From positions 248,001-312,000 of the forward strand of contig CAWEVL010000009.1 of the NCBI GenBank assembly GCA_963812525.1: a stretch of 64,000 nucleotides of DNA, given 5' to 3'. The notes beneath the pieces were generated by a model. That model was not told the DNA's origin. It saw only the letters and a program-made list of their open reading frames with translations, and made no database searches. Below, one piece after another: positions 26,639-36,451 of the stretch (within the stretch, counting starts at the first letter, position 1; each line of letters starts with the position of its first letter). This stretch comes from Bog-756 sp963812525 (GTDB lineage: Bacteria; Actinomycetota; Acidimicrobiia; Acidimicrobiales; RAAP-2). A program made the position numbers and the translations under genes.

Positions 26639-26795
26639 GGATGTCCGGTCCCCCCGGTGCGATCCGGAGGGGCCAACAGCCTCGACAGGCTACTCCGCCG
26701 CCCCGGACGGGCCGGCCGCCCCGGAGCGGACGGCCGGGGGACCCGGTGGCAGATCCTGGGGGTATCATCCCTCCAGCCCCGACGTTGTGTGCGGC

Positions 26796-26882
26796 GGCTG
26801 GGTCCTGCGCAACGTCCTCCTGTGAATCGAGTCAGGGTCGGAAGGCAGCAGCTCTCAGCAGGGCAGGCCGTGTGCCGCAGCC
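26796..26882 (+). ncRNA. ffs: Signal recognition particle RNA, small bacterial (4.5S) type
   Basis: The conserved apical domain is visible: GTCAGG(G)TCGGAAGGCAGCAGC at about 26831-26852, holding the GGAA tetraloop and the asymmetric loop bound by Ffh. The flanks GGCTG (26796-26800) and CAGCC (26878-26882) close the helix. The ~87-nt size fits the Alu-less 4.5S form. Its position just upstream of dnaX, after tRNA-Ser, is a recurring arrangement in actinobacteria. Confidence 0.88.
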
Positions 26883-27024
26883 AACCTGGCCGTCGCACAG
26901 AGCGTCGGGGCGCCCCGCCGTCCGATGCCTCGGTCGCCGCCCGGCCGGGCCGGGTCCCCGGTGGGCGCGACCGCCGGCCCCGACCCGGAAATTCGGTCCC
27001 CTCCGACCGGTAGGCTGCCTCGAC

Positions 27025-28980
27025 GTGGCCGACGCTCCGGACGACACCCCCTACCAGTCGCTGTACCGACGGTTCCGTCCGTCCACCTTCGCCGAGGTCA
27101 AGGGCCAGGACCACGTGGTGCTGGCCCTCCGCAACGCCGTGCGGGACAGGCGGGTGGCCCACGCCTATCTCTTCAGTGGGCCCCGGGGGACGGGCAAGAC
27201 CTCCACCGCCCGGATCCTGGCCAAGGCGCTCAACTGCACCGACCTGCGGGACGGCGAGCCCTGCGGGGTCTGCGTCTCCTGCCTCGAGATCGCCAAGGGC
27301 ACCTCCCTCGACGTCCACGAGCTCGACGCCGCCTCCAACAACGGGGTGGAGGCCATGCGCGACCTGGTGTCCCGGGCCGCCCTGGGCACCCCCGGCCGCC
27401 AGAAGGTCTACATCGTGGACGAGGTCCACATGCTGTCCACGGCGGCGTCCAACGCGTTGCTGAAGACGCTGGAGGAGCCGCCGGCCCACGTGGTCTTCGT
27501 GCTGGCCACCACCGACCCGCAGAAGGTGCTGCCCACCATCCGGAGCCGGACCCAGCACTTCGAGTTCCGCCTGCTCGGCCCGGAGATCCTCGGCGAGCTG
27601 CTGGACCAGGTACGTCGCGACGCCCATCTCGACGTACCCGACGAGGCCCTGGACCTGGCCGTGCGGCGGGGCCGGGGCTCGGCCCGCGACGCCCTCTCGG
27701 TCCTCGACCAGGTGGCCGCCTCCGACTCGGTGGACGACGACCTGCCCGAGCTCGACGAGGTGGTGGAAGGCCTGGCCGAACGGGACGTCGCTCGAGCCCT
27801 GGTGGCCGTGGCCCACCTGACGTCCGCCGGCTTCAGCCCACAGCAGCTGACCGGCGATCTGGTCGAGTACCTGCGGCAGGGCTTCCTGGCCATGGTGGCA
27901 CCCGAGCTGATGGCCGTGTCCGGGAACGAGCGGTCCACCCTCTCCGCCCGGACCGAGCGGGTGGGCCTGGCCGCCCTGGTCCGGGCCATGGAGGTGCTCG
28001 GCCGGGCGCAGGTGGACATGCGCGACGCCCCCGATCCACGGGTCAGTCTCGAGGTGGCCCTGGTCCGGTTGGCCCATCCCGAGGCCGACGACTCACCCGA
28101 GGCCCTGCTGTCCCGCATCGAGCGACTCGAGGCGGCGGGCCGGGCGGGCGGGGCGGCCACTCCGGCCGTCCCACCGGCACCGGCGGCACCGCCCCGCCGG
28201 GCCCCTGGGGCTCCGACGCCTGGTCCCCAGGCCGGCCCGGTCGATCCCCCGGCCGCCCCGTCGGAGGTCCCCGGGGCGACGGCCGACAGCCCGGTGGTGG
28301 GCCGGAAGGCGCTGGGTGCGTTCCGCCGCGCCACCACCGGTCCCCACCGTGAGCCGGCCGGCCAAGGCACCGGGACGGCCGGGGCCTCGATCCCGGTCGA
28401 ACCCGTCCCCTCCGAGTCTTCAGCCACCGGCGAGCCCCCGTCCGAGCCGGCCGGCTCCCCCGCCGCGCCGTTCCCCTCCCGTGACCAGTTGGTGCAGGCC
28501 TGGGGCGATCACGTCATCGGCCGGCTCCGGCCCAAGGCCAAGGCGCTCTTCCAGGCCGGCCGGTTCGTGGGCGCAGACGGCGAACGGGCCGTGTTCGGCC
28601 TACCCAACGAGACCCACCGCAACCGGTGCGAGGCGGTGCGCGGCGAGATCGAGGCGGCGCTGTCCGAGCAGTTCGGCCGTCCGGTCGGCCTGGAACTGGT
28701 GGTCGACCCCGGGGCCGAGCCGTCCCCGGGCCGGTCCGGTTCCCCGCCGGAAGCGCCGGCACCCACGTCCAGCCCGCCGCCGACCGGTCCCCCCGCCGAC
28801 GGCGCCGACCACCGCCCGGCCGACGGGGGCGTCGGGCAGGGCGCCGGGCCCGACCCCGCTGACGACCCCGACGACCCTTCGGTCTTCGACTCGGCCGAGC
28901 TGGGCGAGGTGGCCGACGTGGACAACTCGGCGGAGGCCCGGGTGCTCCAGGCCTTCCCCGGGGCCGAGGAAGTGGGCTAG
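27025..28980 (+). CDS. dnaX: DNA polymerase III subunit gamma/tau
   Basis: A 651-residue clamp-loader ATPase. GTG 27025 gives the standard start (YQSLYRRFRPSTFAEVKGQ). The AAA+ core shows Walker A GPRGTGKTS, a zinc module with CGVCVSC, Walker B VDEVHMLS, and sensor 1 in LATTDPQK, with the SRT arginine finger nearby. Domain III ends near residue 370. A Pro/Ala-rich linker and a C-terminal tau-type domain (~485-560) precede an acidic tail ending EEVG. No internal slippery heptamer for a short gamma form is obvious. The stop is followed immediately by the GTG of recR. The usual ybaB/ebfC gene between dnaX and recR is absent. Confidence 0.96.
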   Translation: MADAPDDTPYQSLYRRFRPSTFAEVKGQDHVVLALRNAVRDRRVAHAYLFSGPRGTGKTSTARILAKALNCTDLRDGEPCGVCVSCLEIAKGTSLDVHELDAASNNGVEAMRDLVSRAALGTPGRQKVYIVDEVHMLSTAASNALLKTLEEPPAHVVFVLATTDPQKVLPTIRSRTQHFEFRLLGPEILGELLDQVRRDAHLDVPDEALDLAVRRGRGSARDALSVLDQVAASDSVDDDLPELDEVVEGLAERDVARALVAVAHLTSAGFSPQQLTGDLVEYLRQGFLAMVAPELMAVSGNERSTLSARTERVGLAALVRAMEVLGRAQVDMRDAPDPRVSLEVALVRLAHPEADDSPEALLSRIERLEAAGRAGGAATPAVPPAPAAPPRRAPGAPTPGPQAGPVDPPAAPSEVPGATADSPVVGRKALGAFRRATTGPHREPAGQGTGTAGASIPVEPVPSESSATGEPPSEPAGSPAAPFPSRDQLVQAWGDHVIGRLRPKAKALFQAGRFVGADGERAVFGLPNETHRNRCEAVRGEIEAALSEQFGRPVGLELVVDPGAEPSPGRSGSPPEAPAPTSSPPPTGPPADGADHRPADGGVGQGAGPDPADDPDDPSVFDSAELGEVADVDNSAEARVLQAFPGAEEVG

Positions 28981-29586
28981 GTGGCCATCTTCTCCGGGCC
29001 GCTCCAGACCCTCATCGACGAGCTCGGCCGGCTGCCCGGGGTCGGTCCCAAGTCGGCCCAGCGGATCACCTTCCACCTCCTGAAGGTGGCGCCCGAGGAC
29101 GCCCTCCGGCTGGCCGAGGCCATCATCGCCGTCAAGGAGCGCATCACCCTGTGCACCCGCTGCTTCAACGTGGCCGAGGGGGGACTGTGCGCCATCTGCC
29201 TCGACGACCGCCGGGACGCCACCTCGGTGTGCGTGGTCGAGGATCCGCGGGACATCGTCTCGGTGGAGAAGACGGGGGAGTTCTCGGGGAAGTACCACGT
29301 GCTCCAGGGGGCCCTCAACCCGATCGAGGGGGTCGGGCCCGAGCAGCTGCGGGTGCGGGAGCTTCTGGTCCGGGTGGAGGAGGAGGGCATCACCGAGGTG
29401 ATCCTCTGCACCAACCCGAACCTCGAGGGCGAGGCCACCGCCATGTACCTGGCTCGGCTGCTGAAGCCCATGGGCCTGACCGTGACACGGATCGCCAGTG
29501 GTCTGCCGGTGGGTGGGGACCTCGAGTACGCCGACGAGCTGACGCTGGGACGGGCGCTCGAGGGACGGCGGGAGGTCGACGCCTGA
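28981..29586 (+). CDS. recR: Recombination mediator protein RecR
   Basis: 201 residues, starting at a GTG that directly abuts the dnaX stop. RecR works with RecO (and RecF) to load RecA on gapped DNA. Visible features are the helix-hairpin-helix LPGVGPKSAQR (about 17-27), a four-Cys zinc finger (CTRC ... CAIC, about 58-73), a Toprim domain with VCVVEDPRD and NPNLEGEATA, and a C-terminal Walker-B-like LASGLPVGGDLEYAD-type segment. Length and order are normal. Confidence 0.97.
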   Translation: MAIFSGPLQTLIDELGRLPGVGPKSAQRITFHLLKVAPEDALRLAEAIIAVKERITLCTRCFNVAEGGLCAICLDDRRDATSVCVVEDPRDIVSVEKTGEFSGKYHVLQGALNPIEGVGPEQLRVRELLVRVEEEGITEVILCTNPNLEGEATAMYLARLLKPMGLTVTRIASGLPVGGDLEYADELTLGRALEGRREVDA

Positions 29587-29659
29587 GGCGGGGCCGGACG
29601 GACGCTCGGGAGCGGGCCCCCACCCCGGGCGGCACCGGACGAGACGGACCCGGGCACCG

Positions 29660-30266
29660 GTGACGGCGAGCCCTCCCGTCCGCCATCTGTGGATCCTCCG
29701 GCACGCCAAGGCGGCGTCCGACCCCCCGTGGGGCGGCGGCGACCAGGACCGTCCGCTCACCGCCCGCGGCCGGCGCGACGCCTCGGCACTGGGCAAGCGA
29801 CTGGCCGCCGACCCCGTCGACCTGGCCCTCGACCCGGATCCCGACGGCCGTCACCTCGGTCCCGGCGCACTTCCCCGACCCGGGTTGGCCGTCTGCTCCG
29901 CGGCGGTCCGGACCCGTCAGACCACCGAGCTCATCGTCGAGGCCCTGGGCGGCGCCCTTCCCGTGAGCGCCTACCGCTCGCTCTACGCCGCCGACCCGGA
30001 GCTCGTCCTCCGGTACGTCCGGGAGATCGACGAGGGGGCCAGCTCCGCGTTGCTGGTGGGTCACAACCCGACGGTGTTCCACGTGGCCTGGCAGCTGCTC
30101 GCCGACCCCGACGACCCCGACGGACCCTCTGGCCGACCGCCACGTCCTCGAAGCCCACGGGTTCCCCACCTGCGCCCTCGCCGTCCTCAGACTGGCGGTG
30201 GGCTCCTGGGAGGACGTCGTGCACGGGTGCGGCTCCCTGGCCGGGGTGTTCAAGCCGCCGTACTGA
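29660..30266 (+). CDS. sixA: SixA-type phosphohistidine phosphatase (one frameshift)
   Basis: About 202 residues. A histidine phosphatase (phosphoglycerate-mutase fold) with the nucleophile in LRHAKAA near the N-terminus, CSAAVRTRQTTEL, and the second catalytic His in LLVGHNPTV. Family members remove phosphate from phosphohistidine on HPt domains or PTS proteins. The frame shifts near 30128, after which LADRHVLEAHGFPTCALA and the end AGVFKPPY follow the family. A non-conserved insert (~53-70) is present. It starts at GTG 29660, about 73 bases after recR. Confidence 0.82.
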
Positions 30267-30338
30267 GCCCCGGCTCCTCGGGCCCCGGATCGGGTCCGCC
30301 GCGGGCCCTCCGTCGGCCCGACGTAGTGGATGACCAGG

Positions 30339-31521
30339 TCAGAGCGTACGCAGCACCGCGGCATCGCCCTGGCCGCCACCGCCGCACAGGCTCACGGCTG
30401 CGGTGCCGCCACCCCGTCGCCTCAGCTCGAGCAGCGCCGTGAGGGCGAGCCGGGTACCCGACATGCCCACCGGGTGGCCGAGGGCGATGGCGCCACCGTT
30501 GACGTTGACCACGTCGTCGTCGATGCCCAGGTCGGAGGCCGACGCGCACCCCACCGCGGCGAAGGCCTCGTTGATCTCGAACAGGTCGATGTCGCCGACC
30601 TTGAGGCCGGCCTTGTCCAGGGCCACCGACGTGGCGTGGGACGGCTGGTGGAGGAGCGAGGGACTGGGCCCGGCCACCTGGCCGTAGCTGACCAGCTCGC
30701 CGAGCGGGGTTGAGTCCCAGCTCCTCGGCCTTGGCCTTGGACATCACGATCACCGCCGCACCTCCGTCGGAGATCTGGGAGGCGTTGCCGGCGGTGATGG
30801 TGCCGCTCTGGTCGAAGGCCGGGCGCAGCTTGCCCAGGGACTCGGCCGTCGTCTCGGGACGCACGCCCTCGTCGGTGTCCACGATCAGCGGGTCGCCCTT
30901 GCGCTGGGGGACCTTCACCGGGACGATCTCGTCGGCGAACTTGCCGTCCTTGATGGCGGCGGCGGCCCGCTCGTGGGAGAGGGCGCTGAAGGCGTCCTGG
31001 CGCTCGCGGGACACCCCGTCGGCCCCGTTGTACCGCTCAGTGCCGAGACCCATGGCGCAGTTGTCGAATGCGCAGAAGAGCCCGTCGTACATCATCGAGT
31101 CGACCACGTGCTGGTCGCCGATCCGGTAGCCGGCCCGCGCCCCGGGCAGCAGATAGGGAGCCTGGGTCATCGACTCCATGCCGCCGGCCACCACGATGTC
31201 GGCCTCACCGGCGTTGATCAGCAGGTCGGCCAGATAGATGGTGTTGAGGCCGGACAGACACACCTTGTTGACGGTGGTGGAGGGGACGCTCATCGGGATG
31301 CCGGCGTTGGCGGCGGCCTGGCGGGCGGTGATCTGCCCCGTCCCGGCCAGGATCACCTGGCCCATGAACACGTAGTCGACCTGCTCGGGCGCCACGCCGG
31401 CCCGCTCCAGGGCACCGGCGATGGCGAACCCGCCGAGTTCGGTGGCCGCGAACCCACCCAGGGCACCGGACAGCTTGCCGATGGCGGTTCTGGCCCCTGC
31501 GACGATGACGGTTCCGGGCAT
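30339..31521 (-). CDS. Acetyl-CoA acetyltransferase (thiolase; one frameshift)
   Basis: About 394 residues. It condenses two acetyl-CoA into acetoacetyl-CoA, the first step of the ethylmalonyl-CoA pathway, or works in reverse in degradation. Thiolase signatures are present: the nucleophilic Cys in VNKVCLSGLN (about 89), IVVAGGMESMTQAPY, the His in NGGAIALGHPVGMSGTR, and the second catalytic Cys in SLCGGGGQGDA. The frame shifts near 30712 (GLN to PLGELVSYG); the pattern again fits loss of two bases. It is divergent from ccr, with about 210 bases between the two starts that must hold both promoters. Confidence 0.92.
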
Positions 31522-31729
31522 GACGACCTCCGCGGCCTGGCGGCCAGATCAGGCGGCGATCCCCCCGAGGGCACGCCACGACGACGGAGACCATGATACG
31601 GCCTCGCCGGGTCCGACGACCAGACGGACCGGACCAGCGGACGCCCGGCCCCACCCGGCGGCCGCCCCGGCCTGACCACGCCCGGCTCCGGCCCGGGTCC
31701 CCGCTGGCCCGCGGGCTATCCTCCCTTCC

Positions 31730-33070
31730 ATGCAGGAGTTCCTCTCAGCCATCCGAGCCGGTGCCACGGGCGACGAACTCGAGGCCATCCCGCTTCCCGA
31801 CCACTACCGGGCCTCCTTCGTCCTCCGTGACGAGGTGGGCATGTTCGAGGGCCTGGAGACCGAGGACAAGGACCCGCGCAAGTCGCTCCACGTCGGTGAC
31901 GTGGCCGTGCCCGAGTTGGCACCCGACGAGGCGTACGTGGCGGTGATGGCCAGTGCCATCAACTTCAACACCGTGTGGACCTCGATCTTCGAGCCCCTCC
32001 CCACCTTCGGGTTCCTCGACCGGCTGGGCAAGGAGAGCGCGTGGGGCAAGCGCCACGCCCTCGACTACCACGTGGTCGGCTCGGACGCCTCCGGCGTGGT
32101 GCTGCGGACCGGGTCGGCGGTCCGGAACTGGAAGCCCGGGGACAAGGTGACCGTGCACTGCAACTACGTCGATGATCAGAGCCCGAGCGCCCACGACGAC
32201 TCGATCCTGGCCGACAACCAGCGCATCTGGGGATTCGAGACCAACTTCGGCGGCCTGGCCGACCTGGCCGTGGTCAAGGCCAACCAGCTCATGCCCAAGC
32301 CCAGGCATCTGACCTGGGAGGAGGCTGCGGCCAACGCGCTGTGCAACTCCACGTCCTACCGGATGCTGGTCTCGCACAACGGCGCCCAGATGGCCCAGGG
32401 GGACAAGGTCCTGGTGTGGGGGGCGTCGGGTGGGCTCGGGGCCTATGCCGTGCAGTACGTGCTCAACGGCGGCGGGACGCCGGTGGGCGTGGTCTCGTCC
32501 CAGTCCAAGGTGGAGCTCCTCCACGAGCTGGGGGTCGAAGCGGTCATCGACCGCAAGGTGGCCAACTACCGGTTCTGGAAGGACGAGCACACCCAGGACG
32601 AATCGGAGTGGCGCCGGCTGGGCAAGGACATCCGGGCCCTGGTCGGCGACGACGTGGACATCGTGTTCGAGCACCCGGGACGCCAGACCATGGGCGCCTC
32701 GGTCTTCGCGGCCAAGCGAGGGGGCACCATCGTGACCTGCGCGGCCACCTCGGGGTACATGATCGAGTACGACAACCGGCATCTGTGGATGAAGCTCAAG
32801 ACCATCAAGGGATCCCACTTCGCCAACTACCGGGAGGCCTGGGACGCCAACCAGCTGGTGTGCGAGGGGAGGATCCTGCCGCCGCTGTCGGCCGTGCACG
32901 CCCTGGACGGGGTGGGCGACGCCGCCTATCAGGTCCACAAGAACCTCCACGAGGGGAAGATCGGCGTGTTGTGCCTGGCCCCCGAGGAGGGACTGGGGAT
33001 CGACGACCCCGAGTTCCGCGACCAGGTGGGCGAGGACCGGATCACCCTGTTCCGGAGGCACGGGGTATGA
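31730..33070 (+). CDS. ccr: Crotonyl-CoA carboxylase/reductase
   Basis: 446 residues; NADPH-dependent reductive carboxylation of crotonyl-CoA to ethylmalonyl-CoA, the defining reaction of the ethylmalonyl-CoA pathway. It is an MDR-family protein with a Rossmann segment VWGASGGLGAYAVQY. Residues known to hold CO2 in this enzyme are recognisable: Asn in SAINFNTVW, Phe-Glu in WGFETNFGG, and His in RHLWMKLKTIKGSHF. These separate it from ordinary enoyl reductases that do not carboxylate. ATG 31730 lies 40 bases after a G+C-rich stretch. The stop overlaps the epimerase ATG, so the two genes are coupled. Confidence 0.95.
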   Translation: MQEFLSAIRAGATGDELEAIPLPDHYRASFVLRDEVGMFEGLETEDKDPRKSLHVGDVAVPELAPDEAYVAVMASAINFNTVWTSIFEPLPTFGFLDRLGKESAWGKRHALDYHVVGSDASGVVLRTGSAVRNWKPGDKVTVHCNYVDDQSPSAHDDSILADNQRIWGFETNFGGLADLAVVKANQLMPKPRHLTWEEAAANALCNSTSYRMLVSHNGAQMAQGDKVLVWGASGGLGAYAVQYVLNGGGTPVGVVSSQSKVELLHELGVEAVIDRKVANYRFWKDEHTQDESEWRRLGKDIRALVGDDVDIVFEHPGRQTMGASVFAAKRGGTIVTCAATSGYMIEYDNRHLWMKLKTIKGSHFANYREAWDANQLVCEGRILPPLSAVHALDGVGDAAYQVHKNLHEGKIGVLCLAPEEGLGIDDPEFRDQVGEDRITLFRRHGV

Positions 33071-33477
33071 CCGAGCTCCTGCTCACCGAGATCGACCACG
33101 TGGCCATCGCCGTCCCCGACCTCGAGGCGGCCATCGCCTACTACCGGGAGACCTTCGGTGCCACGGTCGACCACCGGGAGGTGGTCGAGTCCGACGGGGT
33201 GGAGGAGGCCCTGCTCAAGGTGGCCGACAGCTACATCCAACTGCTCACCCCCGTCGGCGTCGACTCACCGGTGGCCAAGTACCTGGCCAAGAAGGGCCCC
33301 GGCCTCCACCATGTCGGCTACCGCGTGGCCGACTGCGGGGCGGCCCTCCAGTCGGTCAAGGATCACGGGGGCCAGGTCATCGATGAGGCCCCCCGGCCCG
33401 GATCACGCGGGACCACCGTGGCGTTCGTGCACCCCAAAGGGGCGTTCGGGACGCTGATCGAACTCGTCCAGGAGTGA
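33067..33477 (+). CDS. mce: Methylmalonyl/ethylmalonyl-CoA epimerase
   Basis: 136 residues of the vicinal oxygen chelate (glyoxalase) fold. Metal ligands are likely His in IDHVAIAV, His in GLHHVGYRV and Glu in LIELVQE. The enzyme interconverts the 2R and 2S forms of methylmalonyl-CoA, and in this pathway also of ethylmalonyl-CoA, feeding the B12-dependent mutases. ATG 33067 overlaps the ccr stop (ATGA), a strong sign that it serves the ccr product. Confidence 0.93.
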   Translation: MTELLLTEIDHVAIAVPDLEAAIAYYRETFGATVDHREVVESDGVEEALLKVADSYIQLLTPVGVDSPVAKYLAKKGPGLHHVGYRVADCGAALQSVKDHGGQVIDEAPRPGSRGTTVAFVHPKGAFGTLIELVQE

Positions 33478-33489
33478 GCAGCGGCGTCG

Positions 33490-34785
33490 ATGGACAGGGC
33501 CGCCGCGGACGCTGACGGGAACCCCGAGGAGCCCGGGGCCGCCAGCCCGCCGTCGATCGGCGTGCCGAGCATCCCGACCCGGGCCGCCCCGGCCCGCCCA
33601 CCGGTTCCCGTGCCGTCGGTCGCCGTGCCGGCCGACACCGGATCGACCGGTGACGGCGAGGGCCGGGAAGCCACCTCCGAAGACCCGGCCACCGGTCGGG
33701 CCTCACCGGCCTCCCGCGCCGCGCTCCTGACGGCTCCCGCCCGGCGGTCGGCGCGCCTGGTGGCGGCGGGCACCTCGCCCGTCCCCGTCGAGTCCGAGGA
33801 GTCCCCGCGGGGACCGGCCGACGCCGTCCGGAGGGTCACCGCCGGCGCCGACTCCGGCCGCGGCTCCGGCCCGGCGGACGATCCCCTGGACCACGATCCG
33901 TTCGGGATGGCCTTTCCCCCCGGGGTGGCCGCCAAGTTGGGCTGGTACGTCTACCTGCTGGTCGCCCCGGGATCGGGTCTGCCGTTCTATGTGGGACGGG
34001 GGCGGGGCGACCGCTGCTTCCAGCACGTCCAGGCCGCTCGGCCCGGAGCGTCGGAGGTCGGGGCGCAGGGCGGCGGTCCCGTCGGAGACGACCCGCAGGG
34101 AACGGGCCACCGGCCCGGGCGGCCCGACCCCCGGCCCCGGAGGTTCCCCGCCCTCGACCGGATCCGCCAGGTCGAGGCCGCGGAGGGCCCGGTCCGGGTG
34201 GAGATCCTGCGGTACGGGCTGGGTCCCGACGAGGCCCGGCTGGTCAGGGCGGCCGCCTCCGACGCGCTCGGGCTCCCGGCCGACGGCAAGCGGGGGAGTC
34301 AGCGCCAGGAGGCGGCCGCCCTCGGGACCCGGCTGGCCAAGCGGGCCAAGTTCAAGCGGGATCACCAGGTCGTCCTGTTGCGGGTCGGGCCGAAGGGGGC
34401 CGACACCGACTACGACAAGGTCCGCCACGGTTGGAGGATCGGACGGCGCTGGACCGATCCGCGGTCGACCCGCTCGCCCCGGTGGGCGGTGATCGTCGCC
34501 GGCGAGCTCGTGGTGGGCGTCTACCGGATCGAGGGGTGGGAGGCGACCCCGCTCCCGGGCCGGCCGGGCCGGTCGGGCCCTCCGGGAACGACCCGCTCCA
34601 CCTACCGGCAGTCGTTCGTCGGGGTGAGGGACCACCAGCTCGAGTCCCGATACGTGGGCCGGAGCGTGGCCGGCTACCTGGGCTCCCGTGCCGCCACCGG
34701 TACCGGTGCCGCCGTGGCCGTCGGGGCGGCCAACCAGGTGGTCTATGTGTGGTGCGGTCCCCAGGGGATCGACCGGGGAGGCTGA
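33490..34785 (+). CDS. GIY-YIG nuclease-domain protein, LEM-3-like
   Basis: 431 residues. The first ~140 are low-complexity Pro/Ala/Ser/Glu. A GIY-YIG domain follows: GWYVYLL, FYVGRGRGDRCFQHV (the Tyr-Val-Gly strand and a catalytic Arg), and RVEILRYGLGPDEA with a probable metal-binding Glu. This is the LEM-3/GIY-YIG type with an F-Y-V-G-(R/K)-G signature. The C-terminal ~150 residues (WAVIVAGELVVGVYRIEGW) look like a separate small beta domain. No stop or indel breaks it. It begins 12 bases after the epimerase gene and so is probably co-transcribed with carbon-metabolism genes, although its role should be in DNA or RNA processing. Confidence 0.7.
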   Translation: MDRAAADADGNPEEPGAASPPSIGVPSIPTRAAPARPPVPVPSVAVPADTGSTGDGEGREATSEDPATGRASPASRAALLTAPARRSARLVAAGTSPVPVESEESPRGPADAVRRVTAGADSGRGSGPADDPLDHDPFGMAFPPGVAAKLGWYVYLLVAPGSGLPFYVGRGRGDRCFQHVQAARPGASEVGAQGGGPVGDDPQGTGHRPGRPDPRPRRFPALDRIRQVEAAEGPVRVEILRYGLGPDEARLVRAAASDALGLPADGKRGSQRQEAAALGTRLAKRAKFKRDHQVVLLRVGPKGADTDYDKVRHGWRIGRRWTDPRSTRSPRWAVIVAGELVVGVYRIEGWEATPLPGRPGRSGPPGTTRSTYRQSFVGVRDHQLESRYVGRSVAGYLGSRAATGTGAAVAVGAANQVVYVWCGPQGIDRGG

Positions 34786-34894
34786 GCCCGGCCGGCCCGG
34801 TCCCTGGCCGCCCCGTCGACCGCGCCCCCCACCCGCCTCACCGGAACCGGTCGGCTTCGTGACTCCCGCGCCTGGTCCGATAGCCTCACTGACC

Positions 34895-36451
34895 ATGGAT
34901 CACCCGATGACCCAACGATTGGAAGAGCTGGCCGAGCGTCGCCAACTGGCCATGAACGCGGGCTCGCCCCGGGCGGTGGAGAAGCACCACGCCAAGGGCA
35001 AGATGACGGCCCGGGAGCGGATCGACTACCTGCTGGACGACGGGTCGTTCCAGGAGCTGGACATGCTGGCCCGGCACCGGGCCCACGGCATGGGCCTCGA
35101 GGAGAACCGGCCCTACACCGACGGTGTGATCACCGGGTTCGGGACCATCGACGGTCGACGGGTCTGCGTCTTCAGCCAGGACTTCACCGTGTTCGGCGGG
35201 GCGCTGGGCGAGGTCTTCGCCGAGAAGATCCACAAGGTCATGGACCTGGCCAGCTCCATCGGCGTGCCGATGATCGGCCTCAACGACGGGGCCGGGGCCC
35301 GCATCCAGGAGGGCGTGGTGTCCCTGCACTCCTACGGCGGCATCTTCCACCGCAACGCCCAGGCATCGGGGGTCATCCCCCAGATCAGCGTCATTCTCGG
35401 GCCCTGTGCCGGGGGAGCGGTGTACAGCCCGGCCATGACCGACTTCATCTTCATGGTCCAGGGCACCAGCCACATGTTCATCACCGGCCCCGACGTGGTG
35501 AAGACGGTGACGGGCGAGGACGTCACCCTCGAGGAGCTGGGTGGGGCCATGAGCCATGCCACCAAGTCCGGTGTGGCCGCCTTCGTGGCCCCCGACGAGA
35601 AGTCGTGCCTCGACGACGTCCGGTACCTGTTGAGCTTCCTCCCCTCCAACAACCTGGAGGAGGCCCCGTTGGTGGACACGGGCGACGATCCCGAACGGCT
35701 GACCCCCGAGTTGGCCGAGTTGATGCCGGCATCGCCCAACCAGCCCTACGACATGAAGCAGGTGATCGGGGCGGTCGTCGACGACGGCGAGTTCTTCGAG
35801 GTCAACCACCACTGGGCCATGAACCTGGTGTGCGGCTTCGCCCGCATCGACGGCCGGGCGGTGGGCATCGTGGGCAACCAGCCCCAGATGCTGGCCGGGG
35901 TACTGAACATCGACGCCTCGGAGAAGGGTGCCCGCTTCGTGCGGACCTGCGACGCCTTCAACGTGCCCCTGGTCACCTTTGTGGACGTCCCGGGCTTCAT
36001 GCCCGGGACCGACCAGGAGTACGGCGGCATCATCCGCCACGGGGCCAAGCTGCTCTACGCCTACTGCGAGTCCACCGTGCCCCGGGTGCAGATCATCACC
36101 CGCAAGGCCTACGGCGGGGCCTATGTGGTGATGAACTCCAAGTCCATCGGCGCCGACCTGGCCTACGCCTGGCCCTCGGCCGAGCTGGCCGTGATGGGCC
36201 CCGAGGGGGCGGTGGAGATCGTCTACCGACGGGACCTGGCCGAGGCGGCCGACCCGGTGGGCCGCCGCAAGGAGCTGGTGGAGGAGTACACCGAGCGCTA
36301 CGCCAACCCCTACGCGGCGGCCGAGCGCGGCTACGTGGACGACGTGATCGACCCGGCCGAGACCAGGCGGGTGCTGGCCCGGAGCCTGGCCCTGCTGGTG
36401 TCGAAGCGGGAGGACCTGCCCAAGCGCAAGCACGGGAACATGCCGCTGTGA
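34895..36451 (+). CDS. pccB: Propionyl-CoA carboxylase beta (carboxyltransferase) subunit
   Basis: 518 residues; transfers CO2 from carboxybiotin to propionyl-CoA, giving methylmalonyl-CoA. Both crotonase-fold halves are present: GGALGEVFAEKIHKVMD and GLNDGAGARIQEGV in the N-domain, VDVPGFMPGTDQEYGGIIR in the C-domain. The Asp in GTDQEYGG corresponds to the residue that favours propionyl-CoA in actinobacterial AccD5/PccB. The alpha (biotin) subunit is not in the window. The ATG 34895 frame starts MDHPMTQRLEELAERR, the usual family N-terminus. Its stop overlaps the next small gene (GTGA). Confidence 0.95.
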   Translation: MDHPMTQRLEELAERRQLAMNAGSPRAVEKHHAKGKMTARERIDYLLDDGSFQELDMLARHRAHGMGLEENRPYTDGVITGFGTIDGRRVCVFSQDFTVFGGALGEVFAEKIHKVMDLASSIGVPMIGLNDGAGARIQEGVVSLHSYGGIFHRNAQASGVIPQISVILGPCAGGAVYSPAMTDFIFMVQGTSHMFITGPDVVKTVTGEDVTLEELGGAMSHATKSGVAAFVAPDEKSCLDDVRYLLSFLPSNNLEEAPLVDTGDDPERLTPELAELMPASPNQPYDMKQVIGAVVDDGEFFEVNHHWAMNLVCGFARIDGRAVGIVGNQPQMLAGVLNIDASEKGARFVRTCDAFNVPLVTFVDVPGFMPGTDQEYGGIIRHGAKLLYAYCESTVPRVQIITRKAYGGAYVVMNSKSIGADLAYAWPSAELAVMGPEGAVEIVYRRDLAEAADPVGRRKELVEEYTERYANPYAAAERGYVDDVIDPAETRRVLARSLALLVSKREDLPKRKHGNMPL

